DNA of 64,000 nucleotides from the NCBI RefSeq assembly GCF_039543545.1, contig NZ_BAABJY010000002.1, positions 868,001-932,000 of the forward strand. Reading direction: 5' to 3'. Of this stretch, positions 33,613 to 42,190 are shown piece by piece. The notes beneath the pieces are model-generated. The model was not told the origin of the DNA and searched no databases. It worked only from the letters and a program-made list of their open reading frames with translations. This DNA comes from Luteimonas vadosa (GTDB lineage Bacteria; Pseudomonadota; Gammaproteobacteria; Xanthomonadales; Xanthomonadaceae). Numbering within the stretch: position 1 is the stretch's first letter; each line of letters starts with the position of its first letter. Made by a program: the position numbers and the translations under genes.

Positions 33613-34419
33613 TCAACCGCGTCGATCGCGCCTGCCCTGGTGCTTGCGATCGCGCGTGCTGATGCTGCCCTGGATGGGCGGGATCCGGCTTTCGCCGGCA
33701 TGCAGTTCCTCGGCCTGCTCCGCGGCCCGGGGGGATTGGCTACCGGCTTGCGGCTGGTGGTCCTGCCCCGGATCGAGCTTTTGCCAGGGCTGCCCGGCAC
33801 GTTCCCTCGCCTGCTTGGCTTCGAGCAATTTGCGGGTGTTGGCCAAGGCACGCTTGGCGGAGATCGGTTTGGCCGATCCTTCCGCCTTGCCGGCCTTGGC
33901 TCCAGCGGTGGCGGCCGCCTTGCGGTCTTCGATGGCGCGGCGGCCGCTTGCCTGTTTCGTCGCGCGTTTCGCTGGCTTTCCCACGGCCTTCTTCCCCGGA
34001 GCGGAGGGCGCCGCCGACTTGCCCGTGCTCTCCGCCGGCTTGCTGTTGCCGCGCCGAGCCGGCGAAGCCGGTTTGCCTGCCGCCTTTTCCCGTTTGCCTG
34101 CCGCCTTTTCCCGCTCGCCCGCCGCCGAGCTTTGGGCCTCGAAGCGTTTCAGGATGTCGGCAAGCAGTTCCGCTTTCCGCTTGCTCCGCAGGTTGGCGTC
34201 CCCGGTGGCACTGCGCTTGCCCACCGCCCTGTCGCGGGTGGCGAGTGTCTGCCGCTGCAACAAGTCCCGCGCCCGGTCGCGTGCCTTGCGAGCGCGGTCG
34301 ATGCGCTTGGCCAGGTCGGCAGGCGACATGCCGCGCAGCGAATTGATGCGACTGTCGTCGTACAACGCCATTTCCGGCTTGTTGAGCAGGCCTTCGGCCT
34401 GTGCACGCGTGAACGCCAT
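33613..34419 (-). CDS. Ala/Lys-rich basic protein of unknown function
   Basis: I do not recognise a named family. The ATG at 34419 gives 268 residues. The first 95 or so look folded: MAFTRAQAEGLLNKPEMALY, then SPADLAKRIDRARKARDRAR, a likely coiled helix, ending KRKAELLADILKRFEAQ. The rest is disordered, very basic and rich in Ala, Lys, Gly and Pro, with short repeats such as EREKAAGK/REKAAGK and SAKPISAKRALANTRKLLEAK. The composition resembles nucleic-acid-binding histone-like tails, but binding is only a guess. The gene is in a minus-strand group with the small GNAT gene 30 bp downstream. Confidence 0.7.
   Translation of the reverse strand: MAFTRAQAEGLLNKPEMALYDDSRINSLRGMSPADLAKRIDRARKARDRARDLLQRQTLATRDRAVGKRSATGDANLRSKRKAELLADILKRFEAQSSAAGEREKAAGKREKAAGKPASPARRGNSKPAESTGKSAAPSAPGKKAVGKPAKRATKQASGRRAIEDRKAAATAGAKAGKAEGSAKPISAKRALANTRKLLEAKQARERAGQPWQKLDPGQDHQPQAGSQSPRAAEQAEELHAGESRIPPIQGSISTRDRKHQGRRDRRG
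34071..34112. repeat. Tandem 21-bp repeat inside the Ala/Lys-rich gene
   Basis: Two exact copies of a 21-bp unit (34071-34091 and 34092-34112) are followed by a degenerate third copy. They encode the REKAAGK-type heptad of the basic tail. Copy number could vary between strains by slippage. Confidence 0.85.
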
Positions 34420-34623
34420 CAGCGAATCCTCCGTGGTATCAGCCTGCCCGGAATACCACGCACGGCATCTAGGCGTGGTGAGCAGGGCCGCCACTTGCCG
34501 TCATAGTCGGCCCGCCTTTACAGCCGTACTGACGCCCAGCGTCACTAGGCAAGCGAACCGCGTCACAGATTGGATTGGCACGAATGCTGCAGCTCTCCTT
34601 GCAGTCCACAGGAGAACGATGCC

Positions 34624-34800
34624 ATGACCAACGTCGACCTTACGCAAGAGCAACACGCGGTTGCCAGGCTGCTCGAACTCTCGCAATCGGGGGATGTCGA
34701 GAACTCCGAGTTCACCCAACTGGGCCGTCAGATCTACGAAAGCATGTTCGAGACCTACCTGGGCCGCCCCAAGGCCGCGGATGGCGGATCGCGGGACTGA
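34624..34800 (+). CDS. Small conserved-looking protein, 58 residues, unknown function
   Basis: A short gene with AGGAGAACG ahead of the ATG at 34624. The product is an acidic, helical protein (MTNVDLTQEQHAVARLLELS, then ENSEFTQLGRQIYESMFETY). No family was recognised. Codon use and the ribosome site support a real gene rather than chance. It stands alone on the plus strand between two minus-strand groups. Confidence 0.6.
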   Translation: MTNVDLTQEQHAVARLLELSQSGDVENSEFTQLGRQIYESMFETYLGRPKAADGGSRD

Positions 34801-34847
34801 CCGGATAGCTCGCGGACGGCAAGGGGCGTCGGGCCGAGGCCGCGGCC

Positions 34848-35462
34848 CTAGAGGAAGGACGGATTCGCGAGTCGCTGCAGGAAGCTGCCGACCACCCGGG
34901 GCTCCATGATCACCGTGAACAACACTCCGTAACCCGCGCCCCACAGGTGCGCGCTGTGGTTGATGTTGTCACCGCCCCGGCGGTCCATCCAGATCGAGTA
35001 GCCGACATAGAGCACCGCGTACAGGATGGCGGGCAGCGGCACGAAGAATACGAAGATCAGCGACCACGGTTGCACCAGGATGAACGCGAAGAGCACGGCC
35101 GAGACTGCCCCGGAGGCACCAAGGCTGCGGTAGTGCGCATCGTGCCGGTGACGCAGGTAGGTGGGCAGGATCGCCACCACGATCGCAGACAGGTAGAAGA
35201 GCGCGAATCCGGCCTGGCCGATGTAGGGCGTGAACAGCCGCTCCACGAGGCCGCCGAAGAAATACAGCGTGATCATGTTGAACAGCAGGTGCTGCCAGTC
35301 GGCATGGACGAAGCCATGCGTGACGAGGCGCTCGTACTGGTGGTGCCGGTCGATCGCCGGCGGCCAGAGGATCAGCCGATCGAGCAGGCGCGGCTTCTCG
35401 AATGCCTGCCACGACACCAGGACGGTCAGCGCGATCAACAGCAAGGTGACGAACGTGGTCAT
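34848..35462 (-). CDS. Rhomboid-family intramembrane serine protease
   Basis: A 204-residue integral membrane protein with six predicted helices. The catalytic pair is visible: Ser117 in SLGASGAVSAVLF (GxSG motif) and His172 in HSAHLWGAGYG. The helix-2 HxxxN-type element is HADWQHLLFNMITLYFFGG. By family it cleaves membrane-spanning substrates; the target is unknown. The ATG at 35462 is chosen because the upstream extension contains no homology and no ribosome site. It has no cytoplasmic N-terminal domain, unlike GlpG. Confidence 0.92.
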   Translation of the reverse strand: MTTFVTLLLIALTVLVSWQAFEKPRLLDRLILWPPAIDRHHQYERLVTHGFVHADWQHLLFNMITLYFFGGLVERLFTPYIGQAGFALFYLSAIVVAILPTYLRHRHDAHYRSLGASGAVSAVLFAFILVQPWSLIFVFFVPLPAILYAVLYVGYSIWMDRRGGDNINHSAHLWGAGYGVLFTVIMEPRVVGSFLQRLANPSFL

Positions 35463-35580
35463 CGCGCGACAGCTCCGATCTTGCGCGACCGGACGGCCAC
35501 ACGGCCACCCGGGCATCGGCCAGCCAGGACGCGCCGCAAGGAACGGCGCGCCATGGTGGTACCACTCGCTCCAATCCCGG

Positions 35581-36210
35581 TCACCATTCGTCCAGACCCT
35601 CCCGATCACGCAGCACCGCGTAGGAGGGTCGAGACTTCAGCTTCCCTGCCAGCGCCGCAAGGTGGGACCACTGGGTTCCGGGTCGCTGCATCTTCCGCGA
35701 CCAGCGCACCAGCATCGCCAGGTAGAAATCGGCGGCGGACAGGGACCTGCCCAGCAGCCAGGGGCCGGAGTCGGCGAGATGCCGGTCAAGGCGATCCCAT
35801 TCGGCCGCGATCCGGGGCTCGGCGTGCGCCCGAACGGCATCGGCATGGTTCGCGCCCGCCGGCTCGTGCGGATACCACCACTGGCGGAACAACGGTTGCA
35901 CGGCATTGGCCATGTGGAACATCCACTGGAGGAACTCTGCACGCCGCGATGAGTCCGGCGCCGGCGCGAGACCTGCGCCCGGATGCGAGTCGGCGAGGTG
36001 CAACATCAGCGCCGCCGCCTCGCCATGCGCGGTGCCGTCGATGAGCAGTGTCGGCACGACGCCGTTCGGGTTGAGCGCGAGGTATTCGGGCCGCTTCTGC
36101 TCGCCTGCCTCCAGGTCCACCGAAACCAGCTGGTGCGGCAATCCAAGCTCGAGTAACAGCCAGTGGACCGCCATGCTGGCGGCACCGGGGGCGTAGTAAA
36201 GGGTATGCAT
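35581..36210 (-). CDS. Glutathione S-transferase family protein
   Basis: A 209-residue cytosolic GST-fold protein. The N-terminal thioredoxin-like domain begins MHTLYYAPGAASMAVHWLLL, where the SMAVH segment is at the usual catalytic Ser/Cys position. NPNGVVPTLLIDG with a following EAAALMLHLAD is the glutathione-binding cis-Pro and Glu-Ser-type region. The helical C-terminal domain has SLSAADFYLAMLVRW. The substrate is unknown. The ATG at 36210 is used rather than the TTG two codons upstream. Confidence 0.9.
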   Translation of the reverse strand: MHTLYYAPGAASMAVHWLLLELGLPHQLVSVDLEAGEQKRPEYLALNPNGVVPTLLIDGTAHGEAAALMLHLADSHPGAGLAPAPDSSRRAEFLQWMFHMANAVQPLFRQWWYPHEPAGANHADAVRAHAEPRIAAEWDRLDRHLADSGPWLLGRSLSAADFYLAMLVRWSRKMQRPGTQWSHLAALAGKLKSRPSYAVLRDREGLDEW

Positions 36211-36339
36211 GCGCAAGACCGTCGTTGAAAGCTTCAGGGGGAGGTTAACCCTTTTTACGCCAGGCGGATGGCCGATTTAGCCAGTTGCCTGCGTTGCAAA
36301 GGAGGATCAAGGGGGTATCACCAACAGAGGGAGCACAAC

Positions 36340-37110
36340 ATGACTCATCTAAGCATCCGAGCCTGCCGAGCATGGCTGATCCTGCTAGTCGCGACATTCG
36401 CGTTATCGCCACTGCTGGCCGCTGCACAGGAGAACAATGTTTCAAGTGCGTGGGTCTTGTGGCCCAAGGCGGGGCATACAGAGCAATTCGAAAAGGCGAT
36501 CCGCGAGCACGCCGAGTGGCGCAAGAAGGCCGGCGAGGGATTCACCTGGAATATCTACCAGCCAACCGTGGGCGATGACCTGGGGCATTACACGATTTTC
36601 AGCGGAGGCCACGCTTGGGCTGATTTTGACAAGAACCAGAAGTGGAGCATGGACAGCAAGGCAAGCGCCGCTTTCAATCGCGACGTGGCGCCGCATGTCG
36701 AGCGAGTTTCGCACTACTTCTACGAGAACGAGGACGACATCTCCTACTGGAATGTCGACAGGCAATTCCCGATGTACGCAGTCACCCGGATGAAGCTCGG
36801 CCCTGGCCAGTACGGCAACTTCCGCGCCGCCGTCAGCAAGGCACGTGAAGCCGCCACTGCCCAGAAGTACGGCGGCAACTGGTTGCTCCGCTCGGTTACC
36901 GGTGGGCAGGACGACATGACGCTGGTGATCCCGCATGACAGCTATGCCAGCATGTCCGGACCTTCGCCCACCTTCATCGAGGTGATGGCCAAGCACATGG
37001 GAGGCCAGGACAAGGCCGTGAAGAACATGACCGCGATCCAGTCGGCCATCGAAGGTGGTGACACCACGATCTACGTGTTCCGCCCGGATCTTTCGACCCC
37101 GGCAGACTGA
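36340..37110 (+). CDS. Secreted protein of unknown function with two ABM-like repeats
   Basis: I do not recognise a named family. The ATG at 36340 (AGAGGGAG upstream) opens a signal peptide of about 29 residues ending near LLAAAQ, then a mature protein of about 227 residues. Two halves look related: AWVLWPKAGHTEQFEKAIREH followed by a strand pair, and AVTRMKLGPGQYGNFRAAV followed by WLLRSVTGGQDDMTLVIPHD. Each has the strand-helix-strand look of a dimeric alpha-beta barrel (ABM/EthD-like) domain. Base composition is slightly less GC-rich at the 5' end than its neighbours. It is monocistronic, with a hairpin following at 37141. Confidence 0.7.
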   Translation: MTHLSIRACRAWLILLVATFALSPLLAAAQENNVSSAWVLWPKAGHTEQFEKAIREHAEWRKKAGEGFTWNIYQPTVGDDLGHYTIFSGGHAWADFDKNQKWSMDSKASAAFNRDVAPHVERVSHYFYENEDDISYWNVDRQFPMYAVTRMKLGPGQYGNFRAAVSKAREAATAQKYGGNWLLRSVTGGQDDMTLVIPHDSYASMSGPSPTFIEVMAKHMGGQDKAVKNMTAIQSAIEGGDTTIYVFRPDLSTPAD

Positions 37111-37140
37111 CTGATCGCGGCAGCACGCGACACCCGAATT

Positions 37141-37160
37141 GCCCGGCCGATCGGCCGGGC
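37141..37160 (+). terminator. 20-bp palindrome after the secreted-protein gene
   Basis: A perfect inverted repeat (GCCCGGCCGA facing TCGGCCGGGC) 30 bp after the stop at 37110. It is followed by GATTCGCTTT, which gives only a weak T-tract. A terminator is the simplest reading; a dimeric regulator site ahead of the M14 gene is the alternative. Confidence 0.55.
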
Positions 37161-37255
37161 GATTCGCTTTCCAGCCGGTCGTCCCTCCCCTGCTTGGTCG
37201 CACGGCGCACATGCAGGCATCATGGGCACATCCAAATCGCCTGATAGCCCGACTC

Positions 37256-39031
37256 ATGCGCTACATCCCTTCTCGCCTGTTGCTGGCACTGCTGCTTGCA
37301 TTCATCGCCACCGCGCCTGCGGCGCAAGACCGCCTGACCACTGTTGCCGAACGCTCCGGATTCAGGGAGACGGGCCGGTATCAGGAAGTCGTCTCGCTCT
37401 GCCATGACTACGCCAGGCGTTACGCGGACGCCGTGCGCTGCAGCAGTTTCGGCACGACGCCGGAAGGACGGCCGATGCAGCTCCTGGTCGCATCGCGCAC
37501 CGGTGCGCTGACTGCCGGGCAGGCGCGGGCACGCAAGCTCCCGGTAGTGCTCGTGCAAGGCGGCATCCACGCCGGCGAGATCGACGGCAAGGACGCCGGG
37601 TTCCTGGCATTGCGCGAGATCCTCGAAGGCCAGGCCGCAACCGGCGCACTGGATCGACTCGTCGTGCTCTTCGTGCCCGTGTTCAACGTCGATGGCCACG
37701 AGCGCTTCGGTCGCTGGAACCGTCCCAACCAGCGTGGGCCGGAGCAGATGGGCTGGCGGACCACGGCGCAGAACCACAACCTCAACCGCGACTACCTCAA
37801 GGCCGACGCGCCGGAGATGCGCGCGATGCTGGGGCTCGTTGACGAATGGGATCCGCTCCTGACCATCGACCTGCACGCCACCAACGGCGCGAAGTTCCAG
37901 CACGACATCTCGATCCAGGTCGAACCCCTCCATTCCGGCGACGCCGCGCTGCGCAAGATCGGCCGCGACCTGCGCGATGGCGTCATCGACGACCTCTCGA
38001 CCCAAGGCTCGCTGCCGCTGCCGTTCTACCCCTCGTTCGTCGAGGACGACAACCCCGCTTCCGGTTTTGCGGACGGCGTTGCGCCCCCCCGCTTCTCGCA
38101 CGGCTATTTCCCGCTCCGCAACCGGTTCGCGATGCTGGTGGAAACGCATTCCTGGAAGGAGTACCCGGCCCGCGTCCGGGCCACGCGCAATACCGTCGTC
38201 TCCGCGCTGGAACGCGCCGCCGCGCAAGGGCAGGCGTGGATGCGCGAAGCAGCCAGCGCCGACCTCCGAGCAGCCAGGCTGGCGGGCAAGCCGGTGCCCC
38301 TGGACTACAAGGCCGACGAAGCCGTGCGCACCATCGACTTCAGGGGCTATGCCTATGCGCGGACCCCCTCGGAGGTGTCCGGTGCGCTGATGACCCGTTA
38401 CGACGAGGCCGCGCCGGTGGTCTGGCGCATTCCCCTGCGGGACCGGGTCGAACCGGGCGCGGTGGTCACCGCCCCGAAGGGCGGCTACATCGTGCCCGCG
38501 ATGCATGCCCGATGGGTGGGAGAGGCGCTGGGCCGCCATGGCATCACGTTCCGCACGCTGGACGAGTCCGTGCCGCGCGCGAGGGTCCAGGCGTTCCGCG
38601 CCGACAGTGCCGAGTTCGCGGCGGGCTCCACGGAAAGCCACCAGCGCCTGTCGCTGGTCGGCCAATGGAAACCCGAACGCCGCACCGTGGATCCGGGTGC
38701 GCTGTTCGTCCCCATCGCGCAGCCGCTGTCGAGGGTGGTCGTCGCCATGCTGGAACCGCAGGCGCCGGACTCACTGGTGTCCTGGGGCATGTTCAACAAC
38801 CACTTCGAGCGCAAGGAGTACATGGAGGCCTACGTGGCCGAGGAAGTCGCCCGCGAAATGCTGGCCCGGGACAGCGGACTGCGGAAGGAATTCGCGCGCA
38901 AACTGCGCGAGGACCCTGCGTTCGCTGCCAGCCCGCGGGCGCGACTCGAGTTCTTCTACCGCCGCCATTCCTCCTGGGATGAGCGCTACAACCTCTATCC
39001 GGTGCTGCGCACGGCAACGGTGCCCCGGTGA
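37256..39031 (+). CDS. M14-family zinc carboxypeptidase, exported
   Basis: A 591-residue exported metallopeptidase. The ATG at 37256 gives a signal peptide, MRYIPSRLLLALLLAFIATAP. The zinc-binding HxxE is in GGIHAGEIDGKD, the third ligand is the His of IDLHATNGAKFQHD, and the catalytic Glu is in MLVETHSWKEYPARV. The substrate-binding NHNLNRDYLKADAPE segment lies between them. The domain is followed by about 200 residues of beta-rich sequence typical of long bacterial M14 proteins. Substrate specificity is unknown, though peptide scavenging in the periplasm is likely. Confidence 0.9.
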   Translation: MRYIPSRLLLALLLAFIATAPAAQDRLTTVAERSGFRETGRYQEVVSLCHDYARRYADAVRCSSFGTTPEGRPMQLLVASRTGALTAGQARARKLPVVLVQGGIHAGEIDGKDAGFLALREILEGQAATGALDRLVVLFVPVFNVDGHERFGRWNRPNQRGPEQMGWRTTAQNHNLNRDYLKADAPEMRAMLGLVDEWDPLLTIDLHATNGAKFQHDISIQVEPLHSGDAALRKIGRDLRDGVIDDLSTQGSLPLPFYPSFVEDDNPASGFADGVAPPRFSHGYFPLRNRFAMLVETHSWKEYPARVRATRNTVVSALERAAAQGQAWMREAASADLRAARLAGKPVPLDYKADEAVRTIDFRGYAYARTPSEVSGALMTRYDEAAPVVWRIPLRDRVEPGAVVTAPKGGYIVPAMHARWVGEALGRHGITFRTLDESVPRARVQAFRADSAEFAAGSTESHQRLSLVGQWKPERRTVDPGALFVPIAQPLSRVVVAMLEPQAPDSLVSWGMFNNHFERKEYMEAYVAEEVAREMLARDSGLRKEFARKLREDPAFAASPRARLEFFYRRHSSWDERYNLYPVLRTATVPR

Positions 39032-39170
39032 CGAGTCGGCACGCGAAGTCGGGCATACGCAGCTCCCGCGCTCCCGGATGCATGGTTGGAGCCACGCCGA
39101 GGTGTTCACCCCGCGTCCTGCCCTGTCCATGCTAAAACCTTGCCGCGACCCCGATGGAGCGGAACCAGAG

Positions 39171-39743
39171 ATGAATGCAGCCGCGGACACCGCCGATGCA
39201 GACCGAGACCGGCTCCGCGCCTTGCTGCTAGCGACCGCGGGCGGGGACCGCTCTGCCTTCGAGGACCTCTACTCGCGCACGTCGGCGAAACTATTCGGCA
39301 TCTGCGTGCGTATCTTGAATGAACGCACCCAGGCGGAAGAGGCATTGCAGGACGTGTACATGGCAATCTGGCAGAAGGCAGGCATGTACGACGGCGAACG
39401 CGCCAGCCCGATCACGTGGCTGGCGATGATCGCGCGCAACAAGTCGATCGATTACCTGCGCTCCGGCAAGTCCGATCGGCTGTCGCAGCCGCTGGACCTG
39501 GCGGCCGAACTCCAGGACGACGACGCGAGCGTGTCCGAACTCGCTGCCGCGCACGTCGACAATCGCCGCCTGCACGGCTGCCTCGACCAACTCGACGATA
39601 ACCAGCGGAAGGTCATCCATACCGCCTTCTTCGAAGGCTGCACCTACGACGAGATCGCCATCCGCAGCGAGACGCCGCTTGGCACGGTGAAAAGCTGGGT
39701 CCGCCGTGGCCTGATCAAGCTCAAGGCCTGCCTGCAGGGATGA
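39171..39743 (+). CDS. ECF sigma factor, SigK-like group
   Basis: A 190-residue ECF sigma factor. Region 2 contains DRSAFEDLYSRTSAKLFGIC and AEEALQDVYMAIWQKAGMYD with ITWLAMIARNKSIDYLRS. Region 4 contains LDDNQRKVIHTAFFEGCTYDEIA and the recognition helix SETPLGTVKSWVRRGLIKLK. The pairing with an RskA-type anti-sigma gene, overlapping by 4 bp, places it in the SigK/ECF19-like group. ATG 39171 is preceded by CCAGAG; an upstream in-frame ATG exists but gives no homologous sequence. Confidence 0.93.
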   Translation: MNAAADTADADRDRLRALLLATAGGDRSAFEDLYSRTSAKLFGICVRILNERTQAEEALQDVYMAIWQKAGMYDGERASPITWLAMIARNKSIDYLRSGKSDRLSQPLDLAAELQDDDASVSELAAAHVDNRRLHGCLDQLDDNQRKVIHTAFFEGCTYDEIAIRSETPLGTVKSWVRRGLIKLKACLQG

Positions 39744-40528
39744 ACACGACCCACGAAGAGATCCCCGACAACGACGACCTGCTCGCGGCGGAGTACGTGC
39801 TCGGGCTGCTGGATCCCGGAATGCGTCGCGATGCGGCGGCCCGCCTGCAACACGATGTCGCGTTCAAAGCTCTCGTTGCGGATTGGGAATCGCGCTTTTC
39901 GCCATGGCTCGCGGAGATCGCCCCTGTGGCTGTCCCTTCGGCTGCCTGGCCGCGCATTCGCTCCGCCTTGGGCTGGCATGGGCACGGTCGATCGGCGACA
40001 CCGCCGGCGTCGGCCGCGGCACCATCGTTGTGGGAACGCATCTCCTTCTGGCGCGGCATGGCCCTGGGGGGCGTCGCCGTCGCCGCGGCTAGCGTCGCGG
40101 CGCTGGCCATCAGCCTGCGCACCGCGCCGGAACCGATCGATCCTAGCCCTTCGGCACCCATGGCAAGGATTCCGGTGTCCTCGCCGGGCCCCGCGGCGCC
40201 AATGGCCGTTTCCCTCGTCGCCGACGATGGCAGTGCCACGTACAACGCCGTGATGAACCCGGATACCGGTGTCATCGTGCTGGTGCCCGTCAACGTGCCC
40301 GAGGACGCCCGGGTCCCGGAGCTGTGGTTGATCGGGGACGATGGCGTGCCGAAATCGCTCGGCGTGATCGCCCGCGACCGCGCGCAGCAGGTTCGGATCC
40401 CTGATTCGGTGCGCAAGGCCGCCGAAGCCGATGCCGTGTTCGCCATTTCCCTCGAGCCCGAAGGTGGTTCGCCGACCGGCGCGCCGACGGGTCCGGTCGT
40501 CGCCAAGGGCAACCTGATCAAGCTTTGA
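39740..40528 (+). CDS. RskA-type anti-sigma factor
   Basis: A 262-residue single-pass membrane protein. The cytoplasmic part opens with DDLLAAEYVLGLLDPGMRRDAAAR, the typical anti-sigma-binding helix pair, and includes ADWESRFSPWLAEIAPVAVP. A transmembrane helix lies at about residues 108-126. The periplasmic RskA domain contains VVTYNAV-like SATYNAVMNPDTGVIVLVPV and PELWLIGDDGVPKSLGVI, then DAVFAISLEPEGGSPTGAPT, which is diagnostic of the family. It presumably holds the upstream sigma factor inactive until a signal triggers release or proteolysis. No dedicated target gene follows in the next 229 bp, where I see nothing. Confidence 0.92.
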   Translation: MNTTHEEIPDNDDLLAAEYVLGLLDPGMRRDAAARLQHDVAFKALVADWESRFSPWLAEIAPVAVPSAAWPRIRSALGWHGHGRSATPPASAAAPSLWERISFWRGMALGGVAVAAASVAALAISLRTAPEPIDPSPSAPMARIPVSSPGPAAPMAVSLVADDGSATYNAVMNPDTGVIVLVPVNVPEDARVPELWLIGDDGVPKSLGVIARDRAQQVRIPDSVRKAAEADAVFAISLEPEGGSPTGAPTGPVVAKGNLIKL

Positions 40529-40757
40529 TCGGCGTCAATGGGCGGGATTCGGGGCCTCCGCCCCCGGCATGCCAAGCGGGCATCGCGCTCCTGCACCCTG
40601 CGTTCTCCCAGGCTCGCGGTCCGGGCGCCGCTCACGGCTCCCAATCGAAGCGCTTGGACGAGTCCGGATCAATGATCCGCGCGCGGGCGCGCTTGGATCC
40701 CCATGGCATGGATCACCGCGCAGAGTCGAAGCCCGCGCCGCGCGATGGATCTTGCGG

Positions 40758-41867
40758 TCAGCAGGCGCGCTCCACCGGGCGTCGCCGGGAGGATGAGGTA
40801 TAGATCGGGAAATCGATCCCGGTGCGATTGCCTCCGGCCGCCTTGGCCCGGTACATGGCCGCGTCGGCATGCTTCATCCAGTCTTCGCTGGTGGCGAATG
40901 TCTCGTCAATCTCCGCCAGCCCGATGCTCAACGTGCAGTCCTCGCTAGCCGCCTCACTCCCACGCAACTCGAGGAAGTGCGTCCTGATGCGTTCCGCCAC
41001 TTCGCGAGCATCCTTGATGTCCGCCTCCGTGACGAAAACCGCGAACTCGTCGCCCCCGATGCGGGCAGCCATGTCGAAGGGACGGATCGACCTGACCAAT
41101 CCCGCGGCGACCTGGCGGAGGACCTGGTCGCCGACCGCGTGTCCGTGCCGGTCGTTGACGTTCTTGAAATTGTCGACATCCACGACCATGAGCACCGCCG
41201 GGCGCTCCGTGCGCTGGTGGCGCGCCAGTTCCTTGGCGATCTGTTCCTCCCAGTGGCGGCGATTGGGGAGGCTGGTCAGCACGTCGGTGCGATTGAGTCG
41301 ATCGAGGTCCTGGTTCTGGCTGACGACCTTGCGTGCCAGCAGGTAAAGCACGGTACTGATCGCGACCGGATAGGCGAAGAGCAAGGGGAGCGTCGCCAGC
41401 ACCACCGGCATCGAGCTCTGCGGGCGGATGCCCAGCCCCAGCGAGGCCGCGGTCACCAGGCTCACCACGAGCAGCAAGAGCAACGTCCTGCCCATGAATT
41501 GCCAACCGGCCATGCCGACCTTGTCGATCGAGAGCATGGTCACCACCACCACGCTCGGTAGCACGTTGAACTCCATGATCGCGATGCAGACGCCGCCCAG
41601 CACCGAATCGAAGACCTTGTTCCGCATTTCGGTATCCAGGACGTCCAGGCTGTGCCGGACGTTCCAGCTGGCCACGTGAGGCCAGCCGAAGCCGATCAGG
41701 AGGGTGATGATCCAGAACATCGGGCCTGCGGCCCGTTCGTAAAGGACCATGGCGACGGGCAGCACCCCGAGGGCGCATCCGAGCACACGGATCCACAGGA
41801 CACGCTCGAGCAGTTCGCGCTCTTCGGGGGGCGCCTCCCTACTGATCCCGGGTCCGATGTATTTCAA
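40758..41867 (-). CDS. Diguanylate cyclase with MASE2 membrane sensor
   Basis: Makes cyclic di-GMP from two GTP. The 369-residue protein has an N-terminal MASE2-like membrane region of about five or six helices (roughly residues 20-195). A GGDEF domain follows, starting at LNRTDVLTSLPNRRHW. The active site GGDEF is intact in IGGDEFAVF, and an inhibitory site RPFD lies five residues before it, so product inhibition is expected. LSIGLAEIDE and ADAAMYRAKAAGGNR complete the fold. The start is a TTG at 41867 with GAGAGG 10 bp upstream; no in-frame ATG or GTG is closer. Confidence 0.92.
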   Translation of the reverse strand: MKYIGPGISREAPPEERELLERVLWIRVLGCALGVLPVAMVLYERAAGPMFWIITLLIGFGWPHVASWNVRHSLDVLDTEMRNKVFDSVLGGVCIAIMEFNVLPSVVVVTMLSIDKVGMAGWQFMGRTLLLLLVVSLVTAASLGLGIRPQSSMPVVLATLPLLFAYPVAISTVLYLLARKVVSQNQDLDRLNRTDVLTSLPNRRHWEEQIAKELARHQRTERPAVLMVVDVDNFKNVNDRHGHAVGDQVLRQVAAGLVRSIRPFDMAARIGGDEFAVFVTEADIKDAREVAERIRTHFLELRGSEAASEDCTLSIGLAEIDETFATSEDWMKHADAAMYRAKAAGGNRTGIDFPIYTSSSRRRPVERAC

Positions 41868-42037
41868 CGTTGCGGCGCCTCTCCCATGGGTGTCGCACCC
41901 CTGCCGTCCCGGCGCGCCCGACCAACAGCAACCGGGTGCCGACCGGAATGACCTCGCGGGAAGCTCGGCAGCGGCATCGCGCCGTCCATCGCAACGCCCG
42001 GCCGCGCCGGCGCGCCCCTCCCCGATGGATACCCCGG

Positions 42038-42066
42038 ATTAACGCGCGATCCCGGGCGAAAGGCAA
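42038..42066 (-). promoter_or_regulatory. Promoter-like element, copy 1 (upstream of the MASE2-GGDEF gene)
   Basis: On the minus strand TTGCCT (42061-42066) and GTTAAT (42038-42043) are separated by exactly 17 bp, with a conserved GATCGCGCG spacer end. The same arrangement occurs at 43386-43414. It would start transcription about 165 bp ahead of the cyclase gene. The 323-bp gap 41868-42190 otherwise shows no gene or repeat that I recognise. Confidence 0.5.
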
Positions 42067-42190
42067 GTCGCGCAGCGTTCCGAACCGCAGGCGTCCCTTT
42101 GCGCAGTACTCATGCCGGGGAAATCGGGTCCGGGCGCCAGCGGGAACCATGGTGGCCAAAACCCTCCGGCTGGCCCCCGGGACTGACGTT

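Noticed and set aside
37141..37160. The 20-bp palindrome as a dimeric regulator binding site
   Set aside because: Its position just after a stop codon and the short T-run make a terminator simpler, though the alternative is not excluded.
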